Shown in pieces: positions 38,747 to 47,336 of a stretch of DNA of 64,000 nucleotides; position 1 is the stretch's first letter, and the number at the start of each line of letters is the position of its first letter. The notes beneath the pieces are model-generated. The model was not told the DNA's origin. It did not search any database and saw only the letters and a program-made list of their open reading frames with translations. This stretch comes from a virus. The DNA lies in IMG/VR virus record IMGVR_UViG_3300047550_002546, positions 1-64,000 of that record, one strand, 5' to 3'. Position numbers and translations under genes: made by a program.

Positions 38747-39991
38747 ATGAACCAGCAGTTGACATCGCGAGAAATGTACGAAATCAAGTCGATCGGGTAC
38801 ACCCCGCCACCGGGGCATCGCGGTTCGATGATGGACATGGGGCTACCGGGCTTCACGCTGCGACAGGTGGAGCAGATGCGTCGCGATTCCCAAGTCAAAC
38901 TGGGAATGGCGATCAAAACGGCTCCGCTGATGCACGTCAAATTTGAGTGTACCGGACGACCAGACATCGTTCAGTTCGTCACCGGCCAGATGAAATCGAT
39001 ATGGGATGAAGCCATCACCAAGATTTCGTCAGCACTCTGGTACAAGGTCCACGCTTCGGAGCCAGTCTACCGAAAAAACCAGAGCACCGGACTGATGGAA
39101 ATCATCTCGCTGCGGGACTTCTACCCCGGAGACGTCGAATTCTTGGAGCAGTCGCAACAACTGATTGGGCTTCGAATCAGATCCTATCAGGGGTCGAGTG
39201 TCGACAATCCGAACGGCTATTTCGACCTGATGGGAATGAAGGGATTCCACTACATCCATCGGCAGGAATTCGGGGGCCGCAACGGAGTCAGCGAACTGGA
39301 GGCCGCATATCAGCCGTGGCTCGCCAAGGTCGGACCTGACGGCGCAATGGCAGTGAGAACGATGTGGTTTTACAAAAACGCCTACGACAGCGGAATCATC
39401 TTCCATCCCCCCGGAGTCTACGAATACAGAGCGGGCGAGAACATCGTCCAGATTCCGTATCGTGATCTTGCCCGGCAGGCTGTTGAGCGGGCAACATCCG
39501 GGGCGGTTTGGGCCTTCCCGCAATCCTACGACGAAAAGGGGAACCGGATGTGGGAGTTCGTCTCCCCGAAACTGAACGGCGACGGGAAATCCCTGATTGA
39601 TTACGTCGAGCAGTTGAATGTCGAAATTTTGCGCGGCATGGGAATTCCCGACGACATCATCTCACAGACCGGGGGAACCGGAAGCTACGCCGGTCGTTCG
39701 ATCCCGTTCCAAGCCTTCCTGACATCACAGAACGATACAGTCCGCGCCATCTTTCAGGCGATCGAAAAGCAGATTCTTGCCAACTTGGCGATGTGGAACT
39801 TCGGAAGCCGAGATTTTGAATTTCACGATGTTCAAGTCGATCGCGACAAACTTCTGCCATCGGATCAGCCACAACCACCCGCAGGAATGGCTCCGCCGGA
39901 AATGGGCGGAGATCCGTCGCAAGATCCAAACGCGATGGCGGCGGCACAAGCCGGTCAGCCAATGCAACCCGCTCCGGCGGCTGCCGCGTAA
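38747..39991 (+). CDS. Portal protein (Mu gp29/DUF935-like)
   Basis: 414 residues. The pattern GVSELEAAYQPW...WFYKNAYDSGIIFHPPG...YVEQLNVEILRGMGIPDDII...GGTGSYAGRSIPFQAFLTSQND fits portal proteins of the gp29/DUF935 type: the long wing helix and the GTGSYA turn are clear. The end is Pro/Ala-rich (QPMQPAPAAAA). It lies 24.5 kb from the terminase, after the tail genes, an unusual place. Confidence 0.85.
   Translation: MNQQLTSREMYEIKSIGYTPPPGHRGSMMDMGLPGFTLRQVEQMRRDSQVKLGMAIKTAPLMHVKFECTGRPDIVQFVTGQMKSIWDEAITKISSALWYKVHASEPVYRKNQSTGLMEIISLRDFYPGDVEFLEQSQQLIGLRIRSYQGSSVDNPNGYFDLMGMKGFHYIHRQEFGGRNGVSELEAAYQPWLAKVGPDGAMAVRTMWFYKNAYDSGIIFHPPGVYEYRAGENIVQIPYRDLARQAVERATSGAVWAFPQSYDEKGNRMWEFVSPKLNGDGKSLIDYVEQLNVEILRGMGIPDDIISQTGGTGSYAGRSIPFQAFLTSQNDTVRAIFQAIEKQILANLAMWNFGSRDFEFHDVQVDRDKLLPSDQPQPPAGMAPPEMGGDPSQDPNAMAAAQAGQPMQPAPAAAA
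39965..39990 (+). repeat. Direct repeat, left copy (portal gene end)
   Basis: CAACCCGCTCCGGC then GGCTGCCGCGTA. It matches 41473-41501 with one mismatch and a 3-nt insertion, and the two copies flank the 40-41.4 kb cassette. Confidence 0.55.
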
Positions 39992-39992
39992 C

Positions 39993-40024
39993 GAAAACGC
40001 CCGGATATTTCACCGGGCGTTTTC
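39993..40024. terminator. Two-way terminator after portal
   Basis: GAAAACGCCCGG / CCGGGCGTTTTC: perfect 12-bp stem with an 8-nt loop; A and T runs at both bases serve both strands. Confidence 0.9.
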
Positions 40025-40026
40025 CC

Positions 40027-40075
40027 TTGACATGGCATGACATGACTCAACACGACTCAACACGCCCCGCGTGGA
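40027..40075. repeat. Irregular GACATGACTCA-type repeats, block A
   Basis: GACATGACTCA, ACGACTCAACACG and near copies in tandem. Related blocks lie at 40679-40820 on the other side of the gene at 40100. The matches are 11-13 bp and do not encode protein. Confidence 0.5.
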
Positions 40076-40099
40076 CAAGTCTCGCGAAATTTCGCCCGG

Positions 40100-40657
40100 C
40101 TATGACCACTTTACATCAACAACTTCAAATCGACCGTAATACCCGTTGTTTCTTGGTCGGAACCTACCGATCCCGATAAACCTCCCAGCGTCTTCAAGAT
40201 GGGCGAGAAACACGTCTTCGTTGATCACCTCATCAAGAACAAGGAAGTCTACAACGCCAGACCATGATGGAATTACCGGGAACGTCTTTAGCACCCGAGT
40301 TGTGCCACCTCGCCTGCCGTCGCTTGGAACGTGGAGAGACTCTCCTTTCACATCACTGACATTCACGCCAAGAGATAGCGGGTCGCACACTAGCAACCCC
40401 GCCTCAAAATGTTTTGTGTAGGTAGACTTGCCTTTTCCCGGTATCTGGATCGACTTGTACTTTGCCGCCTCCGCAAGACAATTCTTAAATGACATTGGCG
40501 GGATGAATACGACACCATTCTCATCAGCATGCAGCCGCTCTCGCCATGTCCGTTGCTCAAATTCGTCGTGCGTTTCATCGCGAGACTTCTTTGACTGAAT
40601 AAACCTCGACTGGCTGTATGGACTAATCGACTTCAACGTAGCACTGGCTGTTCTCAT
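40100..40657 (-). CDS. Conserved phage protein of unknown function (185 aa)
   Basis: The pattern SPYSQSR...ETHDEFEQRTWRERL...VFIPPMSFKNCLAEAAKYK...IPGKGKSTYTKHFEAG...RFIGIGRFRPRNNGYYGRF is one I recall from other phages, without a known role. The GKGKSTYTKH and IGRFRPRNNG segments are the most conserved-looking. Complete, - strand, within the repeat-flanked cassette. Confidence 0.75.
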   Translation of the reverse strand: MRTASATLKSISPYSQSRFIQSKKSRDETHDEFEQRTWRERLHADENGVVFIPPMSFKNCLAEAAKYKSIQIPGKGKSTYTKHFEAGLLVCDPLSLGVNVSDVKGESLHVPSDGRRGGTTRVLKTFPVIPSWSGVVDFLVLDEVINEDVFLAHLEDAGRFIGIGRFRPRNNGYYGRFEVVDVKWS

Positions 40658-40678
40658 TCCGTTCCCCTAAACTGAAAA

Positions 40679-40820
40679 CATTGACACGACTCAACCCGCC
40701 TCGCCACAACTGGCCCCGGCTTGACCCGCCGAGCGACACACGATAAACAAACAATAAACCTTGACATGCTTGGCCTCGACCCGACATGACTCACCGCGAC
40801 ATGCCCCGACTAGACCTGAC
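40679..40820. repeat. Irregular GACATGACTCA-type repeats, blocks B and C
   Basis: ACGACTCAACCCG (12 of 13 with block A) and GACATGACTCA (identical to block A) among CGAC/TTGAC-rich sequence. It separates the two cassette genes; a regulatory or recombination role is possible. Confidence 0.5.
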
Positions 40821-40824
40821 CAAA

Positions 40825-41307
40825 TCATCCCCCGAATAACTTGAGCGTCTCGCCGATTGCGAGTGGTGAATCCCCTGTCACTTTCGACTCAATTTTCTTC
40901 GATGACTTACTGGACCCAAACAGCTTGATCGCCCCTAACTGCGCCGACTTGGTCAAATGCGATTTTCGAGACTCTGGTGACAACTCATCAAACTCAATGT
41001 TTTGCAGGATCTTCATCCCCTTGCTGGCGGCACGACGCGCCTTCCCGACGAAAGACCCACCGGCATTCACAGCGCCGTCTCCATCGAGACGCTTCAAGCC
41101 CTCGCCGAAAATCACATCAAAATGAATTTTCTCTTCGACTAGAGTCTTTCGGGCTGTCGCCAAGTTGCCGCGACAAAACTCCCTTACGTCCCTTCCTAGG
41201 ATTGTCGACAGTTCCGTATACGGAATGACGTCACCCGGAGACGTGTTTCTCAATCTGTTCTCAAGAATCGACGTGTCAGCCGACTTTTCTCGAATACCCT
41301 TGCTCAT
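40825..41307 (-). CDS. Conserved-looking cassette protein (160 aa)
   Basis: ATG 41307. DVIPYTELSTILGRDVREFCRGNLATARKTL suggests an HTH-like helical domain ('Y-x-x-L-x-x-x-L-G' with later R-x-x-L), followed by a basic stretch. Upstream gene of the - pair. Function unknown; DNA binding possible. Confidence 0.65.
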   Translation of the reverse strand: MSKGIREKSADTSILENRLRNTSPGDVIPYTELSTILGRDVREFCRGNLATARKTLVEEKIHFDVIFGEGLKRLDGDGAVNAGGSFVGKARRAASKGMKILQNIEFDELSPESRKSHLTKSAQLGAIKLFGSSKSSKKIESKVTGDSPLAIGETLKLFGG

Positions 41308-41421
41308 ACAAAACTCCTTGACTCGAATCGCCTGAACGAGCCTCGTCATGCCCAAACGCGACGCGACACAACTCGACAAATACAATACGACACCATTCAC
41401 ATCGCGGATCACAAGTATTTT

Positions 41422-41440
41422 GCAGTTTCTGGGAAAATTC
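41422..41440 (-). promoter_or_regulatory. Dyad element (copy 12), - strand unit
   Basis: Read on the - strand: GAATTT-TCCCAGA-AACTGC. It lies 114 nt upstream of the cassette gene at 41307. Confidence 0.5.
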
Positions 41441-41472
41441 CACTAACGCGGCTTCCGCTTCCGAATTCGGAT

Positions 41473-41501
41473 CAAGCCGCTCCGGCTGCGGCTGCCGCGT
41501 A
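41473..41501 (+). repeat. Direct repeat, right copy (portal-end duplicate)
   Basis: CAAGCCGCTCCGGC-TGC-GGCTGCCGCGTA followed by G, so it also ends in a stop (TAG) in the matching frame, like the true portal end. Confidence 0.55.
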
Positions 41502-41612
41502 GTTGCGTCAACCTTTCGGTGTTGGTAGCTTTTTGGCGTGATCTGCGCTGCCCAGACTGCGTTAAACAATGCAGTCCCACCGAATTATTGCAGTTAAATA
41601 CGGAGTGTTGAC

Positions 41613-41912
41613 ATGAATCGCATCAAGGCTTACGGAATGATTCTTCTTGGAGTACCAGCGGGGTACATCGCCAGTTACTTCATGCAGGCAAGCACATTGC
41701 GACTCTTCATGTCGCTGGGGCAGTACATCATGTCCGCTCACAAGATTCTGCTGCCGAATAAATTTGGGCAGATAATGCGAGACGGTGAGGCGGTTCAAGG
41801 TGCGTACATCACCGCGTTTGTCGGGATAGCCATTGGGGTGATTGCCTTTGGTGCCATCGCCTACGCATCTGAGGCGAAGCCCAAGAAGCACCCGGACGCT
41901 AAAATCTCCTGA
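41613..41912 (+). CDS. Two-helix membrane protein (99 aa)
   Basis: Membrane helices at about 6-25 (AYGMILLGVPAGYIASYFM) and 65-87 (AYITAFVGIAIGVIAFGAIAYA) with a basic end (KPKKHPDAK). ACGGAG precedes the ATG. Holin-like in size and layout; no endolysin recognised nearby. Confidence 0.65.
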   Translation: MNRIKAYGMILLGVPAGYIASYFMQASTLRLFMSLGQYIMSAHKILLPNKFGQIMRDGEAVQGAYITAFVGIAIGVIAFGAIAYASEAKPKKHPDAKIS

Positions 41913-41979
41913 TTGTTCTCAAAAATCTTCCGTTTCTACGGAATCCTCAGCACTGATCGCGATTTTCCTCGTTGTAATA

Positions 41980-41998
41980 GAAGTTGCCAATCAACTTC
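41980..41998 (+). promoter_or_regulatory. Perfect dyad element (copy 13)
   Basis: GAAGTT-GCCAATC-AACTTC, 56 nt before the gene at 42055. Confidence 0.7.
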
Positions 41999-42054
41999 CC
42001 ATCTTGTAGGGCACGCGATTGGCTTTGCAGTCTTCTGTTCACTGAGGGGATACC

Positions 42055-42387
42055 ATGCGTAACTTGATGCTTGCAGCGATTGTGGCTTTGGTGGCGAGTG
42101 CGGCGGACGCTGCCCCGAGGCTGGTGTTTATTAAAATGGCAGCAAAGGCTGGCGGAGATACGACGTATCGCCTTGAGGTCGGCGGTGATTCTTCGTACCG
42201 AGACCCAACCAGCCGAGTCGAGTATTACCAGAAGGCTGGCGTATGGACCCTGCGCAGCACGCTTGATGGTGACATTATCTGGACGAAGCCGACAGACCCG
42301 TTTGAGCTTGGCGGAGGCTTTACTATTCAGTCGAATACGTCAAAATTCGGTGCCCCTGCGATTACGATTGTGCAGACGGTTGACTGA
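42055..42387 (+). CDS. Secreted small protein (110 aa)
   Basis: MRNLMLAAIVALVASAADAAPR is a standard signal peptide with AxA-type cleavage near residue 19. The mature part is beta-rich (TYRLEVGGDSSYRD, GVWTLRSTLDGDIIWT). It would act outside the cytoplasm; possibly a superinfection or surface factor. Function unknown. Confidence 0.7.
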   Translation: MRNLMLAAIVALVASAADAAPRLVFIKMAAKAGGDTTYRLEVGGDSSYRDPTSRVEYYQKAGVWTLRSTLDGDIIWTKPTDPFELGGGFTIQSNTSKFGAPAITIVQTVD

Positions 42388-43660
42388 GTTGGGCCAGTTC
42401 CGATCTGTCTGGACACATGGAGCATGCCTGCGTCTTTCGCTGGACGCAGTACCGACTGATTGAGCATTCACCGTGAATCTCGCAGCCGTAGATCGGTTGC
42501 GGACCGCCTTGGCATGGTGGACGCTCGTCGGTCCGGGTTTGCGGTTGACGGTGCGCACATGGGAACTGGTCTGCCCTCGCAAGGTTCTTGCTTAGTGCTG
42601 TTGCGGCCTCAAATTCGCTTCTTGTCTTGATGAAAGTCTCGGCGAACTTCCGTTCTGTCATGCCGCTTTCAAGGAAGTGCCGTTTACATTCGCTGAACCA
42701 CTCCGAATCGTTACCGCCAGTGTCCAGCCACGTTATCAAATGCCCTCGCAATCGATCTTCTGGTGCCAATCCCGGTGGCTTCGTTCCGTCTGGGTTGCCG
42801 AACCGATGACACCATTTCAAAAACGGCAGGCAATAAACCTTTCCGCCGTTACGCCTGATTCGCTGGTGTAGATGCCATTCCTCTGGCCCGAACCCTCTGA
42901 GCAGTGGATGGAATCCCGGACATTGGTCGCGACGACACGCAAACAGCCCGCAGCCGTGCATCTGGATCTCAAATGGTTCGAGCGACGTATGAACCAGTGG
43001 ATTTACGCCCCATTGCCCGTGCATCAGCGAACCCCACCCCGGATTCATCTGCGTTCCAATAATGTCATCCAAACCGCCGTCACCGATCAATGGTCCGTGA
43101 ATCAAATCCTTGCAGTCGGATGGTTGCTGACGAATCCACCCCAAGAACAGATCGAGCGTGAGCGTCGGCAGCAAAACATGGCAATCGAGCACTAGCACCC
43201 AATCACCGCTAGCCAGATCGAATATCCGCCCTTTCGCCGCTGCCGTTCCAGCGACCTTAATGAAATGCTCGTACCGTGCGCCGATACGATTGCAAAGTCG
43301 TTTTGCCTTACCTGAATGGCTGTCCTCACTTGGGTCGTCTGGATTGCCAGCAGGATCGTTATCAACCACGACTATTTCGACGTGTTCCATTGCCGCCTGA
43401 TGATGCAGAAACAGACTCTGGATCGTCGCCCAGAGTCCCGGCCAATCGCGGTAGTACGCCATGCCGATCGTCAGAAGCGGATGTTTGTCGCTGAAGAATT
43501 CGCACGACTCACAGGAATGATGTGTCGCGATAAGACCGGGCTTGATCGCCTCGTACTGCGTGTCAAGTTGAACGCAGTTTTCATTGAACTTTGCGCATTG
43601 GTGAACTTCACCTGCAACCGGAGACTCGTATAACTTCCTGCCACGATGAACGCACGCCAT
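42362..43660 (-). CDS. Family 2-like glycosyltransferase with Cys-rich ends
   Basis: LLTIGMAYYRDWPGLWATIQSL and VEIVVVDNDP start the GT-A nucleotide-sugar fold; WVLVLDCHVLL stands at the DxD metal site (DxH variant); GFGPEEWHLHQRIRRNGGKV is the acceptor/catalytic helix region. Cys clusters at the start and end (YGCEIHGECS, ACSMC) look like zinc or disulfide sites seen in planctomycete transferases. ATG 43660 chosen over GTG 43678 to avoid overlap. It may glycosylate a virion protein or the host surface. Confidence 0.75.
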   Translation of the reverse strand: MACVHRGRKLYESPVAGEVHQCAKFNENCVQLDTQYEAIKPGLIATHHSCESCEFFSDKHPLLTIGMAYYRDWPGLWATIQSLFLHHQAAMEHVEIVVVDNDPAGNPDDPSEDSHSGKAKRLCNRIGARYEHFIKVAGTAAAKGRIFDLASGDWVLVLDCHVLLPTLTLDLFLGWIRQQPSDCKDLIHGPLIGDGGLDDIIGTQMNPGWGSLMHGQWGVNPLVHTSLEPFEIQMHGCGLFACRRDQCPGFHPLLRGFGPEEWHLHQRIRRNGGKVYCLPFLKWCHRFGNPDGTKPPGLAPEDRLRGHLITWLDTGGNDSEWFSECKRHFLESGMTERKFAETFIKTRSEFEAATALSKNLARADQFPCAHRQPQTRTDERPPCQGGPQPIYGCEIHGECSISRYCVQRKTQACSMCPDRSELAQLSQPSAQS

Positions 43661-43668
43661 TTGTTGCC

Positions 43669-46665
43669 CTATGTACACGCCACAGAGACGAAATCATCGT
43701 ATGTGGCGGGCCATCGACCGATGAACTCTGCGAGCGCCGCCACATCGCCGCTAAAACATGGTCCGCAACTTTCAGAACAACCGCTTCCACTGAACGACCA
43801 GTAAAAACCTGTCGGAGATCCAGCACCAGTTCCATGCCCAATGTAATTGCAGTTTCCAGTGCATGCCGCCGTCGTGCTGCTTGTCGAGCTTCCTGTTGTG
43901 GATGAACCCGTCGTCGAGTTAGTCGTCGAACCAGTCGAGCCTGTAGTCGAACTCGATGTGGTCGAGTTTGTAGTGCTGGATGTGCTAGAAAGCGTGGTGG
44001 TCGACGATGTGCTGGTGGTGGACGGGGTTGTGCTTGACGATGTGCTGCTACTACTAGTTGACGTCGTTGAGCAACTCGTCGTAGTGACCGACAGCGTTGA
44101 TGGAATCAGTCCCTCGAAGTAACCGTCCGTCAGGTCGCATGTCTTGCAGTCGCCCGGCAACGAATCGCCCGACGTGAAAACATTCGTCAGACTCGCTGTG
44201 AGTGACGACACACAATCAGGCATTGCCGACAGCGAATAAACTGCTGTGATGACCCTGCCGTAAGACTCCACCGTGTCGTGTAACGGGCCTCCAACCGATG
44301 TTCTCCACCCAATGGACCACTTCACGACAACCGTGCCTGTGGACATTTCTACGCTTTCACCGGCGGTGAACGTCCACGTATTGTCGCAGTTCCCATTGCC
44401 CTCTGTGACATCATTGAATATCTGGTTTCCGGGGTCATCGCTCGACCATGCACATGGGGCGGTATGTCCCATGTGCCTTGATCGCGTTGCGCTGCTGGTC
44501 CCGTCGCATCTAAGCGTCGGCAATCCACTGACCGTGTAGCAGCATGTTAGGTCGCACGGTGGATCGTAAACATCAGGAACATTGCAGCAGGTGACATACC
44601 GAAAGTCAGATGAGTAGTCTGACGTCAACGGATCAAAGTCCGCAGGGTCAGCGTCTGGCTCACTCAACCAGTCGGAGTTGAGTTCTGTCGGCGAGAACTT
44701 GTAATCGGTCGGGATTGTCGGCCTACCCTCGGTCGCTGTGTAGCAGCCTGAACACCGATTTTCGTCCAACTCCCAAATCGGCGTCCCGCTGGAATAGCCG
44801 ATCTTCCAAATTGCAAATCCGAATCGGGTGCATTCGCATGTTTCAAGACTTCCGTCCTCAAGCCGTCGTCCCGATGAAATAGCCTCCCATCGCCCATTGT
44901 TCCATTTGGCCCAGAATGTTTGGCCGCACTTGATCCTGAATAGATTCCCGACGCACGCGGTTTCCGCAGGCGACCAAACACAAAACGCCTCGCCGTCGAT
45001 TCGCTTGTAGTTTTTCGTGTTAAAGAAATTATTCTCTCGCCAGTCCGCTTGAAGCTCCAGCCGAGCGGCGCGACCAACGTATCCGTCGCGACTTCCCGTG
45101 CAATACTCACTGCCATCAGATGAGACCCTATCCCAGTCAGACAGCGCGACAAATAGACACGGCTCACCCGCTCCCGGCTGCTGGATAATGGGGACAGATT
45201 CCGGCATCAATCGCGGAAGCCTGCGATAAATGTCCGTGCGGATTCCACCGCCAAGATCAGACCAAACAACCTCAGAAATCGACTTTCCGGGAATATACTG
45301 ATTGCCGTCGCCCGCCCAAAACTTAACTCCCGCATAGGTGACGTGCATCGGTGCAAAGTCAAACAGACACCGATAAAGATCCCTTGCTATTTCTTTGGCG
45401 CGAACCAAGCAGTCGGAGTTGTTCGCTGGCTCCGTTTCCGCCACCGACAAGAATCTCGCCGTCATCGTCTCGTAGCGAAAGATTTCGGAGTTTGGATTGA
45501 AATCGGGGCGAATCATTCGCCCGTCGTCTCGACCAGCAGTTCCGCTTGGGTTTTCGTACCAGTCCGCTGCAATCGAGTTGTTCGGAAGTATGGTCCCGTC
45601 TGAAACCTTGACGGCAACGGGATACCATTTACCAAGTCCCCGTAATTCATCGGTGATCTGCGACGCGCCGTATTCAGTTGGGAACCAGACGACGACGTAT
45701 TCCGGCAGAGTGATGTTGCCCCACAGAATCTCATCGTCGGCAACCAGAGAGTCGCCGCCTGTTATTGGATCGCCGCCCCCATCAAGATCTGGCGTAAAAA
45801 CCGGACAGTCGCCGGATGTGTCGACCGTGTACTGGCCGCGATCCGTAGGCCCAGCAGAATATGACGCCCCGCAAAGTGAGTCGGAACCGCCCTGATTCCA
45901 CATCGGCGGATCGCACTCGACTCCACCCACACCTGAGTTGCCAAGTTTACCGAGCCGAATCAGGTAGAAATTGACGACACTGATGTTGTCGTGTACCACT
46001 GCGCAGCCGACACGAGCGACAACATCATTCAAGGCCGACCACGCAGAGACACCCTCGTACCGCAGATTTTCCGGAGTGCTGGCCAAGTCGCTGAGATCGA
46101 AGTCGGCTGGTCGCTTTTCGTAAGCCCCGATGATCGATGCGTCGCACGACCCCCAAAGATCCCGAATAATCTCTTCCCACGTCCACGGGACACCACTGTT
46201 CAGCGTTTCCGTGATGTATCCGTCAGCCGTGCTGCGAGGGACACGACAGTTGTATCGCTTATTGACTCGTTTCCGATTCAGTGCGTACCGGGAGTCAACC
46301 AACTCGACCAAATACAGGGCATCATCGGACTGCGAGGCGCCGGGAGCAATTCGCTCCGCCCGACGGATGTAGATCCCCTCCAGATCGACTGATTCTCCGG
46401 AGCTTCCGGAGCCAAGAACGAGCGTCAACGGTTCCGATGTCGAAAGTAGATTCAGCCGATTGCGAGCCATCAGCACGCATCCGGAACCGTAATCAAACCC
46501 AAGGGAGGTCCGGAACAGATTCGCCTTCCCGGCAAACCGAGACATCGACCAGCCCTGACCAGCCTTTTCAGCGAACGCCTTGATGGCAGATTGCGCCGAA
46601 ATAATCGGCTCGCCACCAAGACTGCCAAATGTATATTCTGCCGCACTGACGGAAGGAACGGTCAT
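43669..46665 (-). CDS. Large Cys-rich appendage protein with Ser/Thr linker (998 aa)
   Basis: The first 600 residues are beta-rich with many Cys (SGDCPVF, CGQTFWAKWNNGRWE). The next part has paired Cys (CCNVPDVYDPPCDLTCCY). Near 870-945 lies a stretch of almost only Ser/Thr (STTSTSSSSTSSS and similar), a mucin-like linker, then a short Cys-rich end (TGNCNYIGHG, CSESCGPCFSG). Such a layout suggests an exported or virion-surface fibre. The adjoining glycosyltransferase could modify the linker; this is inference. Confidence 0.7.
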   Translation of the reverse strand: MTVPSVSAAEYTFGSLGGEPIISAQSAIKAFAEKAGQGWSMSRFAGKANLFRTSLGFDYGSGCVLMARNRLNLLSTSEPLTLVLGSGSSGESVDLEGIYIRRAERIAPGASQSDDALYLVELVDSRYALNRKRVNKRYNCRVPRSTADGYITETLNSGVPWTWEEIIRDLWGSCDASIIGAYEKRPADFDLSDLASTPENLRYEGVSAWSALNDVVARVGCAVVHDNISVVNFYLIRLGKLGNSGVGGVECDPPMWNQGGSDSLCGASYSAGPTDRGQYTVDTSGDCPVFTPDLDGGGDPITGGDSLVADDEILWGNITLPEYVVVWFPTEYGASQITDELRGLGKWYPVAVKVSDGTILPNNSIAADWYENPSGTAGRDDGRMIRPDFNPNSEIFRYETMTARFLSVAETEPANNSDCLVRAKEIARDLYRCLFDFAPMHVTYAGVKFWAGDGNQYIPGKSISEVVWSDLGGGIRTDIYRRLPRLMPESVPIIQQPGAGEPCLFVALSDWDRVSSDGSEYCTGSRDGYVGRAARLELQADWRENNFFNTKNYKRIDGEAFCVWSPAETACVGNLFRIKCGQTFWAKWNNGRWEAISSGRRLEDGSLETCECTRFGFAIWKIGYSSGTPIWELDENRCSGCYTATEGRPTIPTDYKFSPTELNSDWLSEPDADPADFDPLTSDYSSDFRYVTCCNVPDVYDPPCDLTCCYTVSGLPTLRCDGTSSATRSRHMGHTAPCAWSSDDPGNQIFNDVTEGNGNCDNTWTFTAGESVEMSTGTVVVKWSIGWRTSVGGPLHDTVESYGRVITAVYSLSAMPDCVSSLTASLTNVFTSGDSLPGDCKTCDLTDGYFEGLIPSTLSVTTTSCSTTSTSSSSTSSSTTPSTTSTSSTTTLSSTSSTTNSTTSSSTTGSTGSTTNSTTGSSTTGSSTSSTTAACTGNCNYIGHGTGAGSPTGFYWSFSGSGCSESCGPCFSGDVAALAEFIGRWPATYDDFVSVACT

Positions 46666-47291
46666 CTGGACTCCCAAGGAAACTTGCGGATCGGGGATTC
46701 CGGGGGAGGCGGCGGAACGAACCGTGGATAGTCGGGATAATCCCCAAACTTCTTTTCCAGCTTCTCAACCGTCAAATGGTTTTCGTAGGGGCACCACGGA
46801 TAACTCGACCAATCATCCGGATGGTCTTTTGCCAGCCAGTTCGCCACTTTCTGGACGTGCGACCATCGAGCAATCTCTAGTTCCGTGTCCTTTGCTATAA
46901 CCCATGAAGTGAGATCAAGGTCGAAATTGAAGATATGGGTTTCCACGCATGTCAGCGCACAGCCGGAACCGTTGAACGACCGAGAATCCAGCGGTGTTGG
47001 CTTTTCGAATTCTCCCCAAGCATACGCCGGAAGACCGACATCGGGCCGCTTGTATCTTGGTATGCTCGATAGATCGATGATGCGAATCCGGCTGGCGACC
47101 CGCTGGCGTCGGGCCTCCCAGATCGCAAGTTCCGCTGACGGTCTCGACGCCCAGTCCCGAGTCAGTTCAGACTTCAGGATCTGCGATTCCCGGCTGCCGT
47201 CAATGAATACGAGCAACGGTCGTTTCGCGGCGACTTCGTCCACTTGGACGATCGGGGCGAGAAGCAGCAATAGCAGTGCCGCAGAATTCAT
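46662..47291 (-). CDS. Secreted protein (209 aa), first gene of the - unit
   Basis: MNSAALLLLLLAPIVQVDEVAA is a clear signal peptide. The rest is globular with Trp/Cys/Pro (WCPYENHLTVEKLEKKFGDYPDYP) and ends in a Pro run. The ATG lies only four nt from dyad copy 14, leaving no room for a ribosome site. Function unknown. Confidence 0.7.
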   Translation of the reverse strand: MNSAALLLLLLAPIVQVDEVAAKRPLLVFIDGSRESQILKSELTRDWASRPSAELAIWEARRQRVASRIRIIDLSSIPRYKRPDVGLPAYAWGEFEKPTPLDSRSFNGSGCALTCVETHIFNFDLDLTSWVIAKDTELEIARWSHVQKVANWLAKDHPDDWSSYPWCPYENHLTVEKLEKKFGDYPDYPRFVPPPPPESPIRKFPWESR

Positions 47292-47295
47292 GCAG

Positions 47296-47314
47296 GAAGT
47301 TTCGCAACAACTTC
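47296..47314 (-). promoter_or_regulatory. Perfect dyad element (copy 14), - strand
   Basis: GAAGTT-GTTGCGA-AACTTC on the - strand. TTGACT, 17 nt, GAAACT form a promoter whose predicted start falls on the ATG at 47291, so the mRNA may be leaderless. Confidence 0.65.
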
Positions 47315-47336
47315 CACAAAAGTCAAGGGGCGGGAA

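Larger units (their letters stand above)
41308..41612. other. Gap without a convincing gene
   Basis: About 300 nt holding dyad copy 12 (41422-41440), the right copy of the portal-end repeat (41473-41501) and scattered GACACGAC-like words. An open frame on the - strand here (41276-41569) has poor composition and covers these elements, so I do not call it. Confidence 0.6.

Noticed and set aside
41276-41569. Open frame on the - strand in the cassette leader
   Set aside because: It covers a dyad copy, the portal-end repeat and the start of the neighbouring gene, and its composition is not protein-like.
43860-44100. Open + strand frame of Val/Glu/Asp opposite the Ser/Thr linker
   Set aside because: It is the shadow of the low-complexity Ser/Thr codons of the real - strand gene.
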